A DNA stretch of 64,000 nucleotides from Polyodon spathula (taxonomy: Eukaryota > Chordata > Actinopteri > Acipenseriformes > Polyodontidae), in NCBI RefSeq assembly GCF_017654505.1, contig NC_054540.1:37037554-37101553 (forward strand), given 5' to 3'. Position 1 is the first letter of the stretch; every line of letters begins with the position of its first letter. The notes under the pieces were generated by a model. That model made no database searches, was not told the origin of the DNA, and worked only from the letters and a program-made list of their open reading frames with translations. Positions 49,516 through 61,145 of this stretch are shown here, piece by piece. Position numbers and translations under genes: made by a program.

Positions 49516-51525
49516 CTAAACTAAATAAAATAAAATAAGGAAACATATTGGATACTGACATGTACAGTTTCTAGTGCTTTACTTTTTAAGAGTATGACTA
49601 TACATTAACTCTTGAGCTGGAATAATAACTAAGAGGAAGATTTCACATCTTCAATGCCATATACTGGATATGCACATACAGACAGACACAGACAGACAGG
49701 CAGGCATGTTAAAGCCTGCCCTGAGGCTGTAAATGTTTTATTTTTATTTATTTTTTTACAGAAATAACTATTATTTAAAGCTGAACACCCCATATAAGAA
49801 TAGAGTCTGCCATTACAGACCTTTGGTAAAATGAAGAACAAGCGTCATGCCCAGTCATTTAGCATTAGCTGTAAATCGATAACATGCAATGTTTACCACT
49901 GTCTGTCTGTGTGCAGATGTAGGGCTGTCTTGGTCCTGGATAACCTCAATTCCACTCGCATCTCCTGTTTAAGTAAGACTAACTAACACACTCTTCCTGT
50001 TGTTTAGATTTACAGTTTGTTTTCTGTTAAGTCATCCTGGTTTCTATTTTTAAACTCAGAAGTTTAAAGCGCTGCTGTGGCCTCAATAGAACTGTCAAAT
50101 CTGCAGCTGGTACAACAGAGTAACCATTAGCCTGGCTTCTGGATGTGATTACTTAAACAGAACAATATATAGAAAGTGAATTGGCACAGCCATCGGAATG
50201 CAGTCGATGAGATTACTTTGAGTTCTCACACCAAAACCAAGTTCATTAACACCATCGGCCAACAATTAAATTGTAGCTCACAAAATAGCACCATACATTT
50301 TCTCCACCATTCAGTCTACTCATTATAGAGGTCTCAAACGTGCAATTTTGGAGACATTTTAGCAAACCTGTATTTTCATGTTAAAACATGATGGGGTTAT
50401 TTACAAAAATAGACGGTTTTTCCAGAACGCCCCATTTATACACCGTGACATTTTTTTTTTCTCTGATTCTTAAAACCACCGGCAGGATAAATAAAGTGAA
50501 AGTCATGCATGTTAGGTGACAGGAATTATTGGCAAGTTAACCAGCAAAAATAAAAGGCAGTATGCTAATTAAGTTGTCCAGTACTTATGACGTAGCTAAG
50601 GTAAACATTATTCTGTGGCACCATGGACTGTGGAAGTAAAAACAACCTGAGAGAAAGGCAAAGAAAGCCAAAATTCTCCACTGATGAATTAATATTCCAA
50701 GAGAAGAGGTTGTGACAAATATATAGTAAGATTATGGCTTCTATAACATAGAGAAAAAAATGTTGGCAGAGATAACAGAGCACATCAACACTCTCGTTTG
50801 TACAACGATGCAGCTTGGTTTGTCAAAAGAGGTGGCAGGACGAAAGGCATGAGGTTAAACAAAAGCAGCACAGAGAAGCTATCGAACTGGTGACTTTTCC
50901 ACTGGCATTTTAACACCAGCAGAGGAGGTGGCGTAAAACACCTGTTGGATTGGGAGGACAAGACACATCTGTCAAATAAATGCTTAAAGTTAATAAAAAT
51001 GAAAATAGAAAATTGAAATAGAACCCTCCAATGTTAAATGATGAACAAAACAGGTAATACATTAACAAAAACACACCAATGTGCAATTACAAATCATGAA
51101 CACCACTTTAAAGGAAATAGCTACAGCAGGGAAACAAATATGTAAAACTAAAGGTGCAATTGTAAGCAGCATTACAAAACTCATCAATAAAATAGAAGCA
51201 AGTCAGTAAATGCAATAAGCAAGTCAGTAAATGCAATAAGCAAGTCAAAAAATGCAGTGGCCAACGCAATTATTGAAAGCAATAAAAATGTCCAATCATC
51301 TATAAACTGAACCCACACAATCTGCATAGAATCAGTCTCTCAGACTACTGTCACACTACAGGCTTCCACAGCCACTACTGCAGTACAGCGCAAAGAGTCC
51401 AAAACCCAGACGACACCAAGCCCAGACGACCCTGATATGACAAGGGACTTGAAATATAACAGCAGAAGTCCAAGGAGGAAGAAGTAATTGTGGTTTCAAA
51501 TCAGGTACGTACTATTAAAATAAAA
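49516..51525. other. Stretch without a recognisable gene
   Basis: AT-rich. Contains a small CAGA-rich tract (about 49678-49707) and a 21-bp direct repeat (GCAAGTCAGTAAATGCAATA, 2.5 copies at about 51197-51258). No domain was recognised. Confidence 0.45.
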
Positions 51526-51681
51526 AGAAGGTCAGTGCCACCATCACAACCAGCATCACCACCAGGGGGAGAAGTGGAGAAGTTGTCGTCTTCTTGGCCA
51601 GGAGCTCCTCTCCCCACATGACATTACCTCCCGAGGGTCTGTTGCTGCCATTGCCTGGGGTCGCCTGCTCTTTCTACGCGA
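51526..51681 (-). CDS. Candidate terminal exon of a tail-anchored membrane protein
   Basis: From 51681 the minus strand reads 52 codons to TAA at 51528-51526, preceded by TTTCGCGTAG, a possible acceptor; an in-frame TAG lies just before. The peptide has a Gly/Asn/Ser-rich start, EELLAKK, then TTTSPLLPLVVMLVVMVALT and FFLF, a hydrophobic segment of about 20 residues ending at the C-terminus, as in tail-anchored or GPI-signal proteins. G/C at third positions is high, unlike the AT-rich flanks, which argues for coding. The protein is not recognised and no upstream exon was found. The acceptor has a poor pyrimidine tract, so this could be chance. Confidence 0.4.
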
Positions 51682-52192
51682 AACTACAGTAAATCGAAAC
51701 TAAGGCTTGAGCCATGTGACATGAGTCAGCTCCTAAGTTTAGTTTTTTGCTTCAACAGATAGCATTCCAGTTTCAACATAATTTAAAAGCACAGGCTTTG
51801 CACTTCTCAGGCATGCCTGTATGCGTACTTTCTAACACCCCCACATTCAGTGCTTCAGTGCACCAGTGCTGTGACATGCGGCAAATCAGTAGGTGTGTTC
51901 AAGTGCCTGTAAGTCAAAAACAGAACATAGTCAATATACGAAATGAAAGAAGAGGTGTGGGGCTTTCCAGTGATATCCCACGTGCCCGGATGACATGTTC
52001 CTAGAATAAACTACAGCGCCCAGAACACAGTGGTGCCTTCACTTGCCCAATGCACACAACTGTCTCCTAGCATCTTATCCATTTTGCATAGCATAAACAA
52101 CACACTATAGCGAACAATAGCTAGAAGTAAAGAAAAAGCAAAATAAAGTGTTCATATACACATTTTCATTCATTCATTTGCTCCAGTTATTA
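51682..52192. other. Stretch without a recognisable gene
   Basis: No domain or repeat was recognised; this is the left flank of the nested insertion that follows. Confidence 0.4.
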
Positions 52193-52200
52193 GTTATATC

Positions 52201-53483
52201 TAGGTGTGATGAGTCAAGGGGTTTCGGCCTGTGATTCAGCCTCCCGACAGTAGAAGGCATCAAACCAACTCGGGACTTCCCTTACCAAGATCTCATGACC
52301 ATGGCAAAAGTCATCTTTATGAGGGGCATCACCTTGGTGAGGGGCGGAAGTACGAGTATGTAAATTCCAGCCATTGGAGTCAAGTGAAGGATAAGGACAC
52401 TTGTCAGTTGGGGATTGGTGTTCCACTGACTACAGAGGCGGGACATTACATACTAAAGGGACCGTACTACTGTGATCGGGGTTGGTCCGAAAGTAAAATA
52501 GGCGGAGTAACGGGCGGAGGGAGAGACTAGCTAGCAGCGGGGTTTTTGAAAACTTTCACTAATATTTCTTTTGTCTTTTTTTTGTTTATGTCCGGGTACG
52601 CCGGGAAGACGATTAAGGATGAGTTTTCACTACCTGTTTTGGATTTTTACTCCAGCACTCGTTTTGTTTTCTTTTGTTTTTTTTTTTTTTTGTTGTTGTT
52701 GTGTATAGAAAATAATAATAAATTATTTTATTTCTGTACACATAAATTACTGTCTGGACATTCCATTTAATACACTCTCGCCTCACACTAGGGCTTCTGT
52801 TTTTCTGTTTTTATTAATTGTATTTTTCGGTGCTTATTTTTAGCTATTTTCGAGTTTTATATGAATTGGGTTTTTTTTTGGGCTTTTTCGTTTGACAGCA
52901 TTTTTTTTTTCTGTCAAAATATGTATAATAATAACGCGACAGTACTTGCACAGTTAAGTTGTATCTTCTTTCCTTAGCTGTCTTCCACAATGAAATCCCT
53001 ATGGTCACAGGCACATTCTTCTGGGGGGGGGTTGTGTGGAGGCATTTTTGTACATTTCGCCTCAATTCTTTAATCCTCCGTATCTTAACTATAAAACAGT
53101 TTAAAATCCCGCTAACAAGCCTCCATTCTGATTGGAATCTCGTTTTAAATCTCGCAAACGGAGTCACCAATACAAATGTAGGAATGTGCTGCCACTCAGT
53201 AGTTGGGGCGGGTTTTAAGGTATTTAGAACGAATCAATGATAGATACAAGTCAGGAAGGCGGGACATTGCCAAGCAGCACTGGGAAATGTATTTATTATT
53301 TTTGTACTAGGTTTGTTTTTTTTAATGGAAAAAGAGTAAAGTCAATATGAATTGATTAACCATTTCCACAGTTTTTCCGGTGCTTATTGGCTATCCACCG
53401 ATTTCATTTTTTTTTTTTTTTTTTTTGTATCAGGGGTGTTTTATCAGGGTTTTATGGGTTAAAACCGAAAATCAGAAGCCCTA
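52201..53483. mobile_element. Non-autonomous hAT-like element, split by a solo LTR
   Basis: Leaving out the LTR, the element runs from TAGGGCTTCTG (TAGG at 52201-52204, rest from 52793) to CAGAAGCCCTA (ends 53483), perfect 11-bp inverted ends. It is flanked by GTTATATC (52193-52200) and GTTATATG (53484-53491), an 8-bp target duplication with one mismatch. Its body of about 700 bp is T-rich and encodes no transposase. Confidence 0.82.
52205..52787 (+). mobile_element. Solo LTR, 583 bp, with CTAGG target duplication
   Basis: Starts TGTGATGAGT and ends CGCCTCACA, flanked by CTAGG at 52200-52204 and 52788-52792. AATAATAAATTA near 52710 may give the poly(A) signal. It inserted four bases inside the terminus of the hAT-like element, so it is the younger insertion. 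The GC-rich first 300 bp make incidental open frames on both strands. Confidence 0.9.
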
Positions 53484-53899
53484 GTTATATGTAAGGCCCT
53501 GTACAAATCGCAATCTCATAGATTGCGCGGAAATCATGAAATTAGCCCAATACCGCGATTTTTACAATACTCTTAAGAAGTACAAATAAATGATTTCATA
53601 ATTATTTGTACTACATACAAAAAAAAAAAAAATCACATTAAGACAGGATGGGTACTTTTCAGAGACCTGATTACCACTAATCTTGGAGTATCAAATGTTA
53701 TCTTAGGTAAGGTAGTCCAAAACTAGTGCTAATTAGAGTGTGAATAAACGTTAGCTTGGGTGCCCAGCCCCTTGTGTTCAAATCGCTGGTCCAGTAGCCA
53801 GGGTTCCAGTTACTAGGTGGGAGTATATGTGAAGAGATTGAGTAATGATGAGCTTGGTAGGACCTGAGGTTTAAAAGCCTATCTCATACTGTAATTATA

Positions 53900-54300
53900 T
53901 TTATTTTTTTTTTCTTTTGTATTTAATTATTAAATTAGATGCAAGCAGAGTGGTAGCCAGTGGAGAGTGCAAAGGAGAGGGGTAGCGTGAGAGTAGAGGG
54001 GTTGCGAAAATACCAGACGAGCAGCAGAATTTTGAATAAGCTGAAGAGGGCGAATAGCCGAATCAGGGAGACCAGTGAGGAGAGAGTTACAAAAATCCAA
54101 TCTAGAAAGAACAAGAGCTTGGACCAGTTGAGTAGAAAAGACTGGATTCTATAAATGTTGCTAAGAAAGAAACAACAAGTACGTGTTAGTGAAGAGATGT
54201 GTTGAGAATAGGAGAGGGAAGGGTTCAGAATACACCTAGTTTTCTTGAAGAAGGAGGAGAAAGATTGATCGCATCAAGGGAGAATGAGATGGACTGAGAT
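53900..54300. repeat. Old fish interspersed repeat (GTAGCCAGTGGAG type)
   Basis: GTAGCCAGTGGAGAGTGCAA, ACCAGACGAGCAGCAGAATT, CTGAAGAGGGC, AGACCAGTGAGGAGAGAGTT and AGAGCTTGGACCAGTTGAGT occur in the order I recall from a repeat widespread in fish genomes. The plus-strand frame at 53960-54154 (basic, charged peptide) is a by-product. Confidence 0.6.
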
Positions 54301-54491
54301 TTTTGCAGCTCCCAAAGGGTTAATACGCTCTTTTGAAAACGCTGTGGTACCAACAACTGTTCTATCTGTTTTTCATTCACTATCGTCACCCTATAGAGAA
54401 GGTCATTTTTGATAATAAAGTGCTCACGTGGGTTAATTTCTGCAACGTCTACGGATACCGTATGCCATTAACGGAAACTACTAATTTCCGG

Positions 54492-54626
54492 ACATTCACA
54501 AGAGTGAGGTCCTCAGCCTGTTCCATTCACAAGAGTGGGGTCCTCAGCCTGTTCCATTCACAAGAGTGGGGTCCTCAGCCTGTTCCATTCACAAGAGTGG
54601 GGTTCTCAGCCTGTTCCATTCTGAAG
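54492..54626. repeat. 31-bp tandem repeat, about 4 copies
   Basis: Unit is CATTCACAAGAGTGGGGTCC then TCAGCCTGTTC. Copies differ at one or two positions only. Confidence 0.95.
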
Positions 54627-54942
54627 TGCCCTGCCGAAGGTTGAAATGGTTCACGCCAAGACTCGCTGCCACCTTCCTCCGTAGCTTCCAAAATAGCCTC
54701 TGGGTTACATTGGATGCTAACACCCTTACATGCACGTTTTCCACCCTCCCTGATTAAAACTCTATTTCCCAGAGGCCTTTCTGCTTTTCAAGTTGTCTTT
54801 TACTGCGTGTTTTATACCCTGGGCAATTCGTACAGGAAAATAATTTGAGATCATTAAAAGGGAACAAACTCAGTAAGTTCTCTGGGTCTACTTTCTTCTC
54901 CTGTATCGTTTTCTGACCCCGTCGATTTTACACTAATCTGGA

Positions 54943-55345
54943 CTAATCTCTTCCCAAGATCACATGGTGAGGAAGCTTGGGAACTACTCCCACCCTCACC
55001 ATATAGAGATGTCCACTAAAACCTACTTCAACTAGGGTAGTGGGATAATATTTAACGTCACCATGTATACAAGTGATTCCTGTCATCATACCTGCATCTA
55101 GCTTGGCTCCTGTAACACAGACATTCTCCACTAGTGTTATTGAACTCCTTGCATCAATCAATGCTTTTACCTTGATTCTACTGAAGACTATTTCTGTGGT
55201 ACATGGAACGCTCCTCCCAGCTACCACTGGTACCACCAGACTACCACAGAAATGCTTACCTGTGTTTTGCATAGATTCTTCCTTCTGAGGACAGTTTTTT
55301 GCTATATGACCCCAAAGATTACAGCGAAAACACCTATATTTTGTG
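54943..55345 (-). pseudogene. Second Gmr1-like gag-protease fragment
   Basis: On minus, a CCHC knuckle (CFRCNLWGHIAKNC) is at about 55335-55294, followed by the protease: ALIDARSSITLVE where DSG is expected, then TCIHGDVKYYPTTLVEV and PHHVILGRD. The same protease landmarks (CIHGDKKDYPLTTL, VILGRDW) occur at 11850-11980 in the first element, so both belong to related families. The catalytic triplet has changed to DAR, so the protease would be dead. The fragment is cut at both sides. Confidence 0.85.
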
Positions 55346-55479
55346 AATAATCATAACCCCCTTCTCTATTGGAAATAATGTACATTTCAGAGTTATGCAA
55401 AAAAGTCTTTTGCAGGGAACAAGTAATGGGTTAACAACTTACATCTGTTCTGCAGCAATGGAAGTAAATTAAGCCTTGA

Positions 55480-56843
55480 AAGTTGATGCTAACAATTCCT
55501 ACAGGTGACCCAACTTTCGTTGATTACTTACAAACCCTCTGTCTGTATAAAAGCAGTGCTGGAACAGACTGTGTTACTACACCCTCTTAAGTATTATTTG
55601 GACAGTATTGTACTGCAGGAAGTAGTATATTGCTATCATAATGGCAAGAAAAAGGCAATTAACAAAGACAGACAGACCATTATAACCCTTAAAAGTGTAG
55701 GTCTTTCCTTTAGAGAAACTGCAAAGAAAGCCAAGGTGTCAGTGAGTACAGTTTCCTACACCATCAAAAGGCACTAGGAAACTGGAGGAAACTCTGACAG
55801 GAAGAGGTCTGGCAGACCCAAAGCCACAACAGAATCAGAACACAAGTTTCTGAGAGTCAACAGCTTGAGTGATAGGTGGCTCACAGGACAACAGCTTCAA
55901 GCACAGCTTAACACTACTCGAAGTAAGCAAGTCTCAGTTTCAACTGTGAAGAGAAGACTTCGAGCTGCAGGTTTGATAGGTTGAGTGGCAGTAAGAAAGC
56001 CATTGCTAAGATGGCAAAATAAGAAAACGAGGGTGGCCTGGGCCATGAAGCACCGCCAGGGGACTACTGAAGACTGGAAGAAGGTCTTATAGACCGATGA
56101 ATCAAAATTTGAAATCTTCGGTTCATCACGCATGGTTTTTGTACGCCGTCAAGTAGGCGAAAGGATGGTTCCTCAGTGTGTGACATCAACTGTCAAACAT
56201 GGAGACGGAAGCGTGATGGTCTGGGGCTCTTTTGCTGGATCCAGAGTCGGCGACTTGCACAGAGTGAGTGGCACCCTGAACCAAAACGGCTACCACAGCA
56301 TTTTGCAACGCCATGCAATACCCTTTGTTATACGCCTAGTTGGTCAGGGGTTCATCCTACAGCATGATAATGACCCAAAGCATACCTCCAGGCTATGTCA
56401 GAACTACCTTAGAAGAAAAGAACAAGACGGTAGGCTTCAAATCATGGAACGGCCAGCACAGTCTCCAGACTTAAACCCCATCGAGCTGGTTTGGGATGAA
56501 CTGGACAGAAGGGTGAAAGCAAAGCAACCTACAAGTGCAACACATTTGTGGGAACTTCTGCAGCAGTGTTAGGAAGAACTTTCCAAACAATATTTGATTT
56601 CCATTGTAGAAAGAATGCCACGAGTGTGTTTGGCTGTTAAGTCTGCAAAAGGTGGCTACTTTGATAAGTCAAAAATTTAGATTAAATTTTGTAAAACAAA
56701 ACTATTCCATGATTTCTTTTTTATCTCCAATTGTTTATTTGTTCTATGCTTTAATTTCAGAGTACACTGAGACATTAAACTGCGTAAATTTCAATAAAAA
56801 CTGGAAAAATTTAGGTGTTCTACATCTTTTGACCGGTAGCGTG

Positions 56844-56847
<4 letters not shown>
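55480..56847 (+). mobile_element. Tc1-like transposon, decayed
   Basis: The right end reads GTGTTCTACATCTTTTGACC then GGTAGCGTGTATA, a familiar fish Tc1 terminus, directly followed by a GT microsatellite. The matching left terminus was not found, so the left boundary is approximate. It carries a broken transposase. Confidence 0.85.
55641..56572 (+). pseudogene. Tc1 transposase, broken
   Basis: Starts at ATG 55641 (MARKRQLTK). Paired helix-turn-helix segments: SVGLSFRETAKKAKVSVSTV and LTGQQLQAQLNTTRSKQVSV. Catalytic triad DD34E is still readable: TDESKFEIFG (about 56095), HDNDPKHTS (about 56364) and SPDLNPIELVWDELD (about 56463-56507). Breaks: a frameshift near 55675 and stops near 55775, 55982 and 56090. 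The C-terminal half from 56132 to 56572 is open. It would cut and paste the element in the nucleus but is inactive. Confidence 0.9.

Positions 56848-56884
<37 letters not shown>
56846..56884. repeat. GT microsatellite at a Tc1/LTR junction
   Basis: About 18 GT units between the Tc1 right end and the TGTAACAGAG end of the next LTR. Confidence 0.95.
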
Positions 56885-56886
<2 letters not shown>

Positions 56887-57955
56887 CAGAGCGGCCACTC
56901 ACTCTCGTTCGTTTGCCCCCAATATTCAAGACCCCGGATACAGAAATAGAGTTTATTTTTTAAAGCATTGATGCGCTATTTTTAATATTTACACAAAAAC
57001 AAAACAAAAACCTAGCTCAGCGGTCCTCAGTGTAATTTTGGCACGGGTATAAATTGATCTTACTTGAATGTTTGTGGGCACGCTGACTATTGCATAGGTT
57101 CTTATCTTACACAGTGCTTTACACCCACCTCTGCTCACGAATGATTGGACAGCTGTCAGATCTTTCACTTTCCCATTGGCTACTCACTCGCCTTCAATTT
57201 TCATGCAGAATAGCATGAACGGCCTCGGCTTGCTAATGATTGGACAGCTGCGTAAAACTTGGCAGATATTTCATTCTCCTATTGGTTAAACTTACTGTCA
57301 GTACCTGCATGTGAAACAGACACAGTTTATGTCCCACCCAGCTAACTTATGATTGGGCTTCCGCGAGAAAATGCAGATATTCAATTGGTTGATCGTATCG
57401 CAAAAGCCATTCAGAAAAAAAAATGTGTAGGTACAAGCACAGCACAAGCGAGCAGCGCTATCAACAGACTGCTGTGACGCTTTTGTTGGAAAACGTGTTT
57501 AAAGCTTTCTTTATTTTCCCACGCTACGACCCACCAGAAATGTGTTCATGACCCATAATTTAAGAACAGCTGCCGCGGACACGATGGCCTGGCTTCACGG
57601 GCACAACGTTGAGGACTACTGACCTAGCTCCACTTTGGAGCGCTGACTATACACATCAGGAACCTATTCTAACACGCCGGACACCTAAGCTATTTACCGA
57701 CTAACAAAACACACAATTTTTGTTTAACCCACAAAGTAAAATGGTTTTACACACTACCTTTTCGTACGACTGAATACACCCTCAGTCGGGCTCGCCATAC
57801 AGCAGCCTTGAACAGACTGGCTGCTTTCTTTTTAAACCCTGCACCTGGCTCTAATTTACAATTATGCCCAGGTGCAGGTGATCATTCCACAATTAACATG
57901 CATTTACACATGTTTTTAGCAGGGAAGAATCTGACCCTCTTCCTGCTATCTACTC

Positions 57956-57957
<2 letters not shown>
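56883..57957 (-). mobile_element. LTR interrupted by a hAT MITE
   Basis: The plus-strand left edge TGTAACAGAGCGGCC is, on minus, a terminus ending TGTTACA. An AATAAA signal (complement of TTTATT near 56952) lies 60-70 bp inside it, as in R-U5. On minus, a GGGTTTAAAAAG box lies near 57835, a plausible promoter. The far edge merges into an AT microsatellite at about 57957, so no target duplication could be read. After removing the MITE the LTR is about 460 bp. Confidence 0.65.
57018..57621. mobile_element. hAT MITE, 604 bp, with ACCTAGCT target duplication
   Basis: Left end CAGCGGTCCTCAGTG, right end complement CAGTAGTCCTCAACG: imperfect inverted repeats. ACCTAGCT flanks both sides (57010-57017 and 57622-57629). 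The interior repeats GATTGGACAGCTG followed by TTTC..CCCATTGGC/TATTGGTT twice; a third related segment is at about 59650-59745. No transposase. Confidence 0.9.

Positions 57958-58026
<69 letters not shown>
57958..58026. repeat. AT microsatellite
   Basis: About 34 TA units without interruption. Confidence 0.95.
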
Positions 58027-58028
<2 letters not shown>

Positions 58029-58450
58029 GACACATCTGCATTTGCTTCTGCGCCATCGTGTGTATAGTTGCGCATTCCCATCTCGCCAGAATCTCCCGCT
58101 ACCATTACTAGCATCATCTCTCACTTTGTCTCGTAGTCAAAGTAGTATGTGCATGCAATGTAGTTGTTCCGTGTTAACTTAGCATAATTGTCACCAGTCA
58201 ACAACACCCTGGCCTTCAACTCTAAGGATTCAAGGTAAATAAAACATCACTTTTTATTACGTTATAATTTTATTACTTTTTACATGTATGTTATAGTAAC
58301 ATTTGTGTTTAGTGAAGGAAAATGCAACTTAGATAGGCTCTGATAAGTGTAACATTGGCTGTGAAGAACCTAACCCTCTATTTCCCATAAGATCTAGTAT
58401 TTACATCTAGTATTTTCAAGAACGTAAGCCCCGCGGTTGGCAAGGGATTA

Positions 58451-58593
<143 letters not shown>

Positions 58594-58600
<7 letters not shown>

Positions 58601-59300
58601 TTGCAAAAGTATTCAGACCCCTGACCAATTCTCTCATATTACTGAATTACAAATGGTACATTGAGATTTCGTTCTGTTCGATATTTTATTTTAAAACACT
58701 TAAACTCAAAATCAATTATTGTAAGGTGACATTGGTTTTATGTTGGGAAATATTTTTAAGAAAAATAAAAAACTGAAATATCTTGCTTGCATAAGTATTC
58801 AATCCCCGCACATTAATATTTAGTGGAGCCACCTTTTGCTGCAATAACAGCTTTAAGTCTTCTGGGGTAAGTATGTAACAGCTTTGCACACAGTGTCGGA
58901 GTGATTTTCAGGTTGGTTGGACGACACTTGTGGACCGCAATTTTCAAATAATGGGACTGAGATCAAGACTTTGACTGGGCCACTGTAGGACATTCACGTT
59001 TTTCTTCTTCAGCCACTCCAATGTTGCTTTGGCCTTGTGCTTGGGATCATGGTCCTGCTGAAAGGTGAATTTCCTCCTAAGCTTTTTAGCGGACTGAAGC
59101 AGATTCTCTTGCAGTATTTTCCTGTATTTTGCTCCATCCATTCTTCCTTCAATTGTAACAAGATGCCCATTCCCTGCTGATGAGAAGCATCCCCACAGCA
59201 TGATGCTGCCACCACCATTCTTCACTGTAGGGATGGTGTGTCTTGTATTTCTGAATTTAGCAGCACCTGAGGCACCGAAGATTGTCATTATGAATCTTGT
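58594..59300 (-). mobile_element. Tc1-like transposon, 3' half only
   Basis: Left end ACAGTGGCTTGCAAAAGTAT is a classic fish Tc1 terminus and lies against the compound microsatellite. The transposase reads on minus; sequence corresponding to the DNA-binding half and the other terminus is missing beyond about 59300. Confidence 0.88.
58820..59290 (-). pseudogene. Tc1 transposase C-terminal half, broken
   Basis: Minus frame from 59288 shows [59 protein letters not shown] (second catalytic Asp) and [10 protein letters not shown] near 58950. The segment that should carry the catalytic Glu (NLWxDLK) is damaged just after. Degraded text KAVIAAKGGSTKY-like follows to about 58820. Confidence 0.88.
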
Positions 59301-59629
59301 TACAGGTACCTGAGAGTACTGTGGCTATTTACAAGTGATTGCTTAACATGCTGTTGTAGTCTGAAATCAGGGAAAGTAATTCAGTGTAATTACCTCTGTC
59401 GGAAGAATTGGTGCCTTCATCAGTTCAGGTATTTCTGGTGTATACCTCAATTTTTTCCTGAGAAAGTTCTTGAAAATTGATTTTTGTAACCAAATCAATT
59501 ACAAGGTAGTTGTTTTTAATTTGAAAAAAGCTATTTGAAATGTTACTTCGAAGTTCTCAATATAATTCTCTAATAAATGTCTCTACAACAAGTAATATCG
59601 CATAGAATTTAGCTATGCTTACACCCTAC

Positions 59630-59755
59630 CTTAACTTATTTATGTTCCTCCTCTGTTCACTAATGATTGGACAGCTGTAAAACCAGGACAGATCTTTTGA
59701 CTTTCCCATTGGTTAAACTCCCAATTATGTCCCGCCAAAATTACCAAGCACAATT
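59630..59755. repeat. Fragment related to the hAT MITE
   Basis: CACTAATGATTGGACAGCTG and TTTCCCATTGGTTAAACTCC match the interior of 57018-57621 in the same order. Confidence 0.7.
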
Positions 59756-61085
59756 ACTGTGGTAAGCTTTTAGAAGTCATCCATAACTCAATAGTGGTAA
59801 ATTTATAAATACTAAAACATTGTAAAATTGGGTGACAAACGTTTTGAAAATATACAGTAAGTCTTTCTAAATGTGTTGAATGTCTTTAGACAGTGAGAAA
59901 GACATATACAGCTATCAAGTTTCTTGCAATTGCAGTCCTCTGAAATTGCACGCAGTATCAGTGCTGTGGGCCTGAACTCCTGGGATTTGTCTCCCCACTG
60001 TAGCGCTTTGTTACAGGCAGCTTCTCCCCTAGCTGCTCCTGTTATTAGTGAGTTATTCTCTTCTCTTTATTGTGCAAACCCTAAACCTGGTTTCTCTCTT
60101 TCCAGTCCTCTTGCTTCATAAATAATTAAGATGAAACACTGATTTTCCGCCTGTCTAAAGACACAAATCAATACCTTAAAACCTTCATATTAAGGCCAGG
60201 GCGGACCGAAAAAAGGTGGCCTTAACAGGGGGGTAGCCTTACGACTGAAAAGACATGTCTTGTAATAAATGAATAGGATTTTGACATACAGGGGTCTATT
60301 CATAAAGGGTTAACGCCTGTCGAAATAAGAAAACAGGAAGGAAGGAAGGAGTACATGATCGGATTTCATCCATAGCTGCCTATTTAATGGCAGTTGTTAT
60401 TCACAAGAGATCATTTAGATGCATCGTTAAGCCCCAACGATTTTCGTCTATGAAGGCATGTTTTTAAAGAATTGAGAGAAAGCTTTACGATTCCCTCATT
60501 AGCATAAAGTTTTCATCAGTCAAAGACATATTTTATTACTACACTTGCTCTGTTGTACAGTTTGACTAACAGATTAGCACTGCCTATTTTGATAATCTGT
60601 AGCTTTATATGAAGGAACATGTTTAATATAAATATATACTCACGCAAGAACGTATTGTCTGGCATAATCACTTTGAAACAGCGCTGTGAAGTGGAGAGCA
60701 AGTGAGAGACTGAGAATAGACAGTTATTTTATTATTATTATTTCTTTGCTGTGATCCTCGGCTCACAGCGGTCCTTTTCTTTTTATTTCTTTTACCTGTG
60801 TTCACCATAAACAGTCTGGATGAATGCTGCCTGTGGGAACCTGTTTATTTTCATGGAGCTTTACAATATACAGTATACCAGTGCTGCTGATGCAGTCGGT
60901 GGGAAATTTGGGCTTGCTTGGTATTGCAACCTCAGTACAAAGCTCAATCAGTGTTTTAAAGTCTTTTTTTTTTTTTGCGTACCACAAAATGATCAATTTT
61001 GTGTACAGTGCGCAATACAGTGTGAAACTTTCACTGATTCATAAACATTAACTCCCCCTTGACTGATTCCTTGCTTTAAGTGGGG
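59756..61085. other. Stretch without a recognisable gene
   Basis: Near 60290-60315 CAGGGGTCTATTCATAAAGG resembles a DNA-transposon terminus (compare 20049-20070). Other frames have no domain. Confidence 0.4.

Positions 61086-61140
<55 letters not shown>
61086..61140. repeat. ATT microsatellite
   Basis: About 18 TTA/ATT units. Confidence 0.96.
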
Positions 61141-61145
<5 letters not shown>

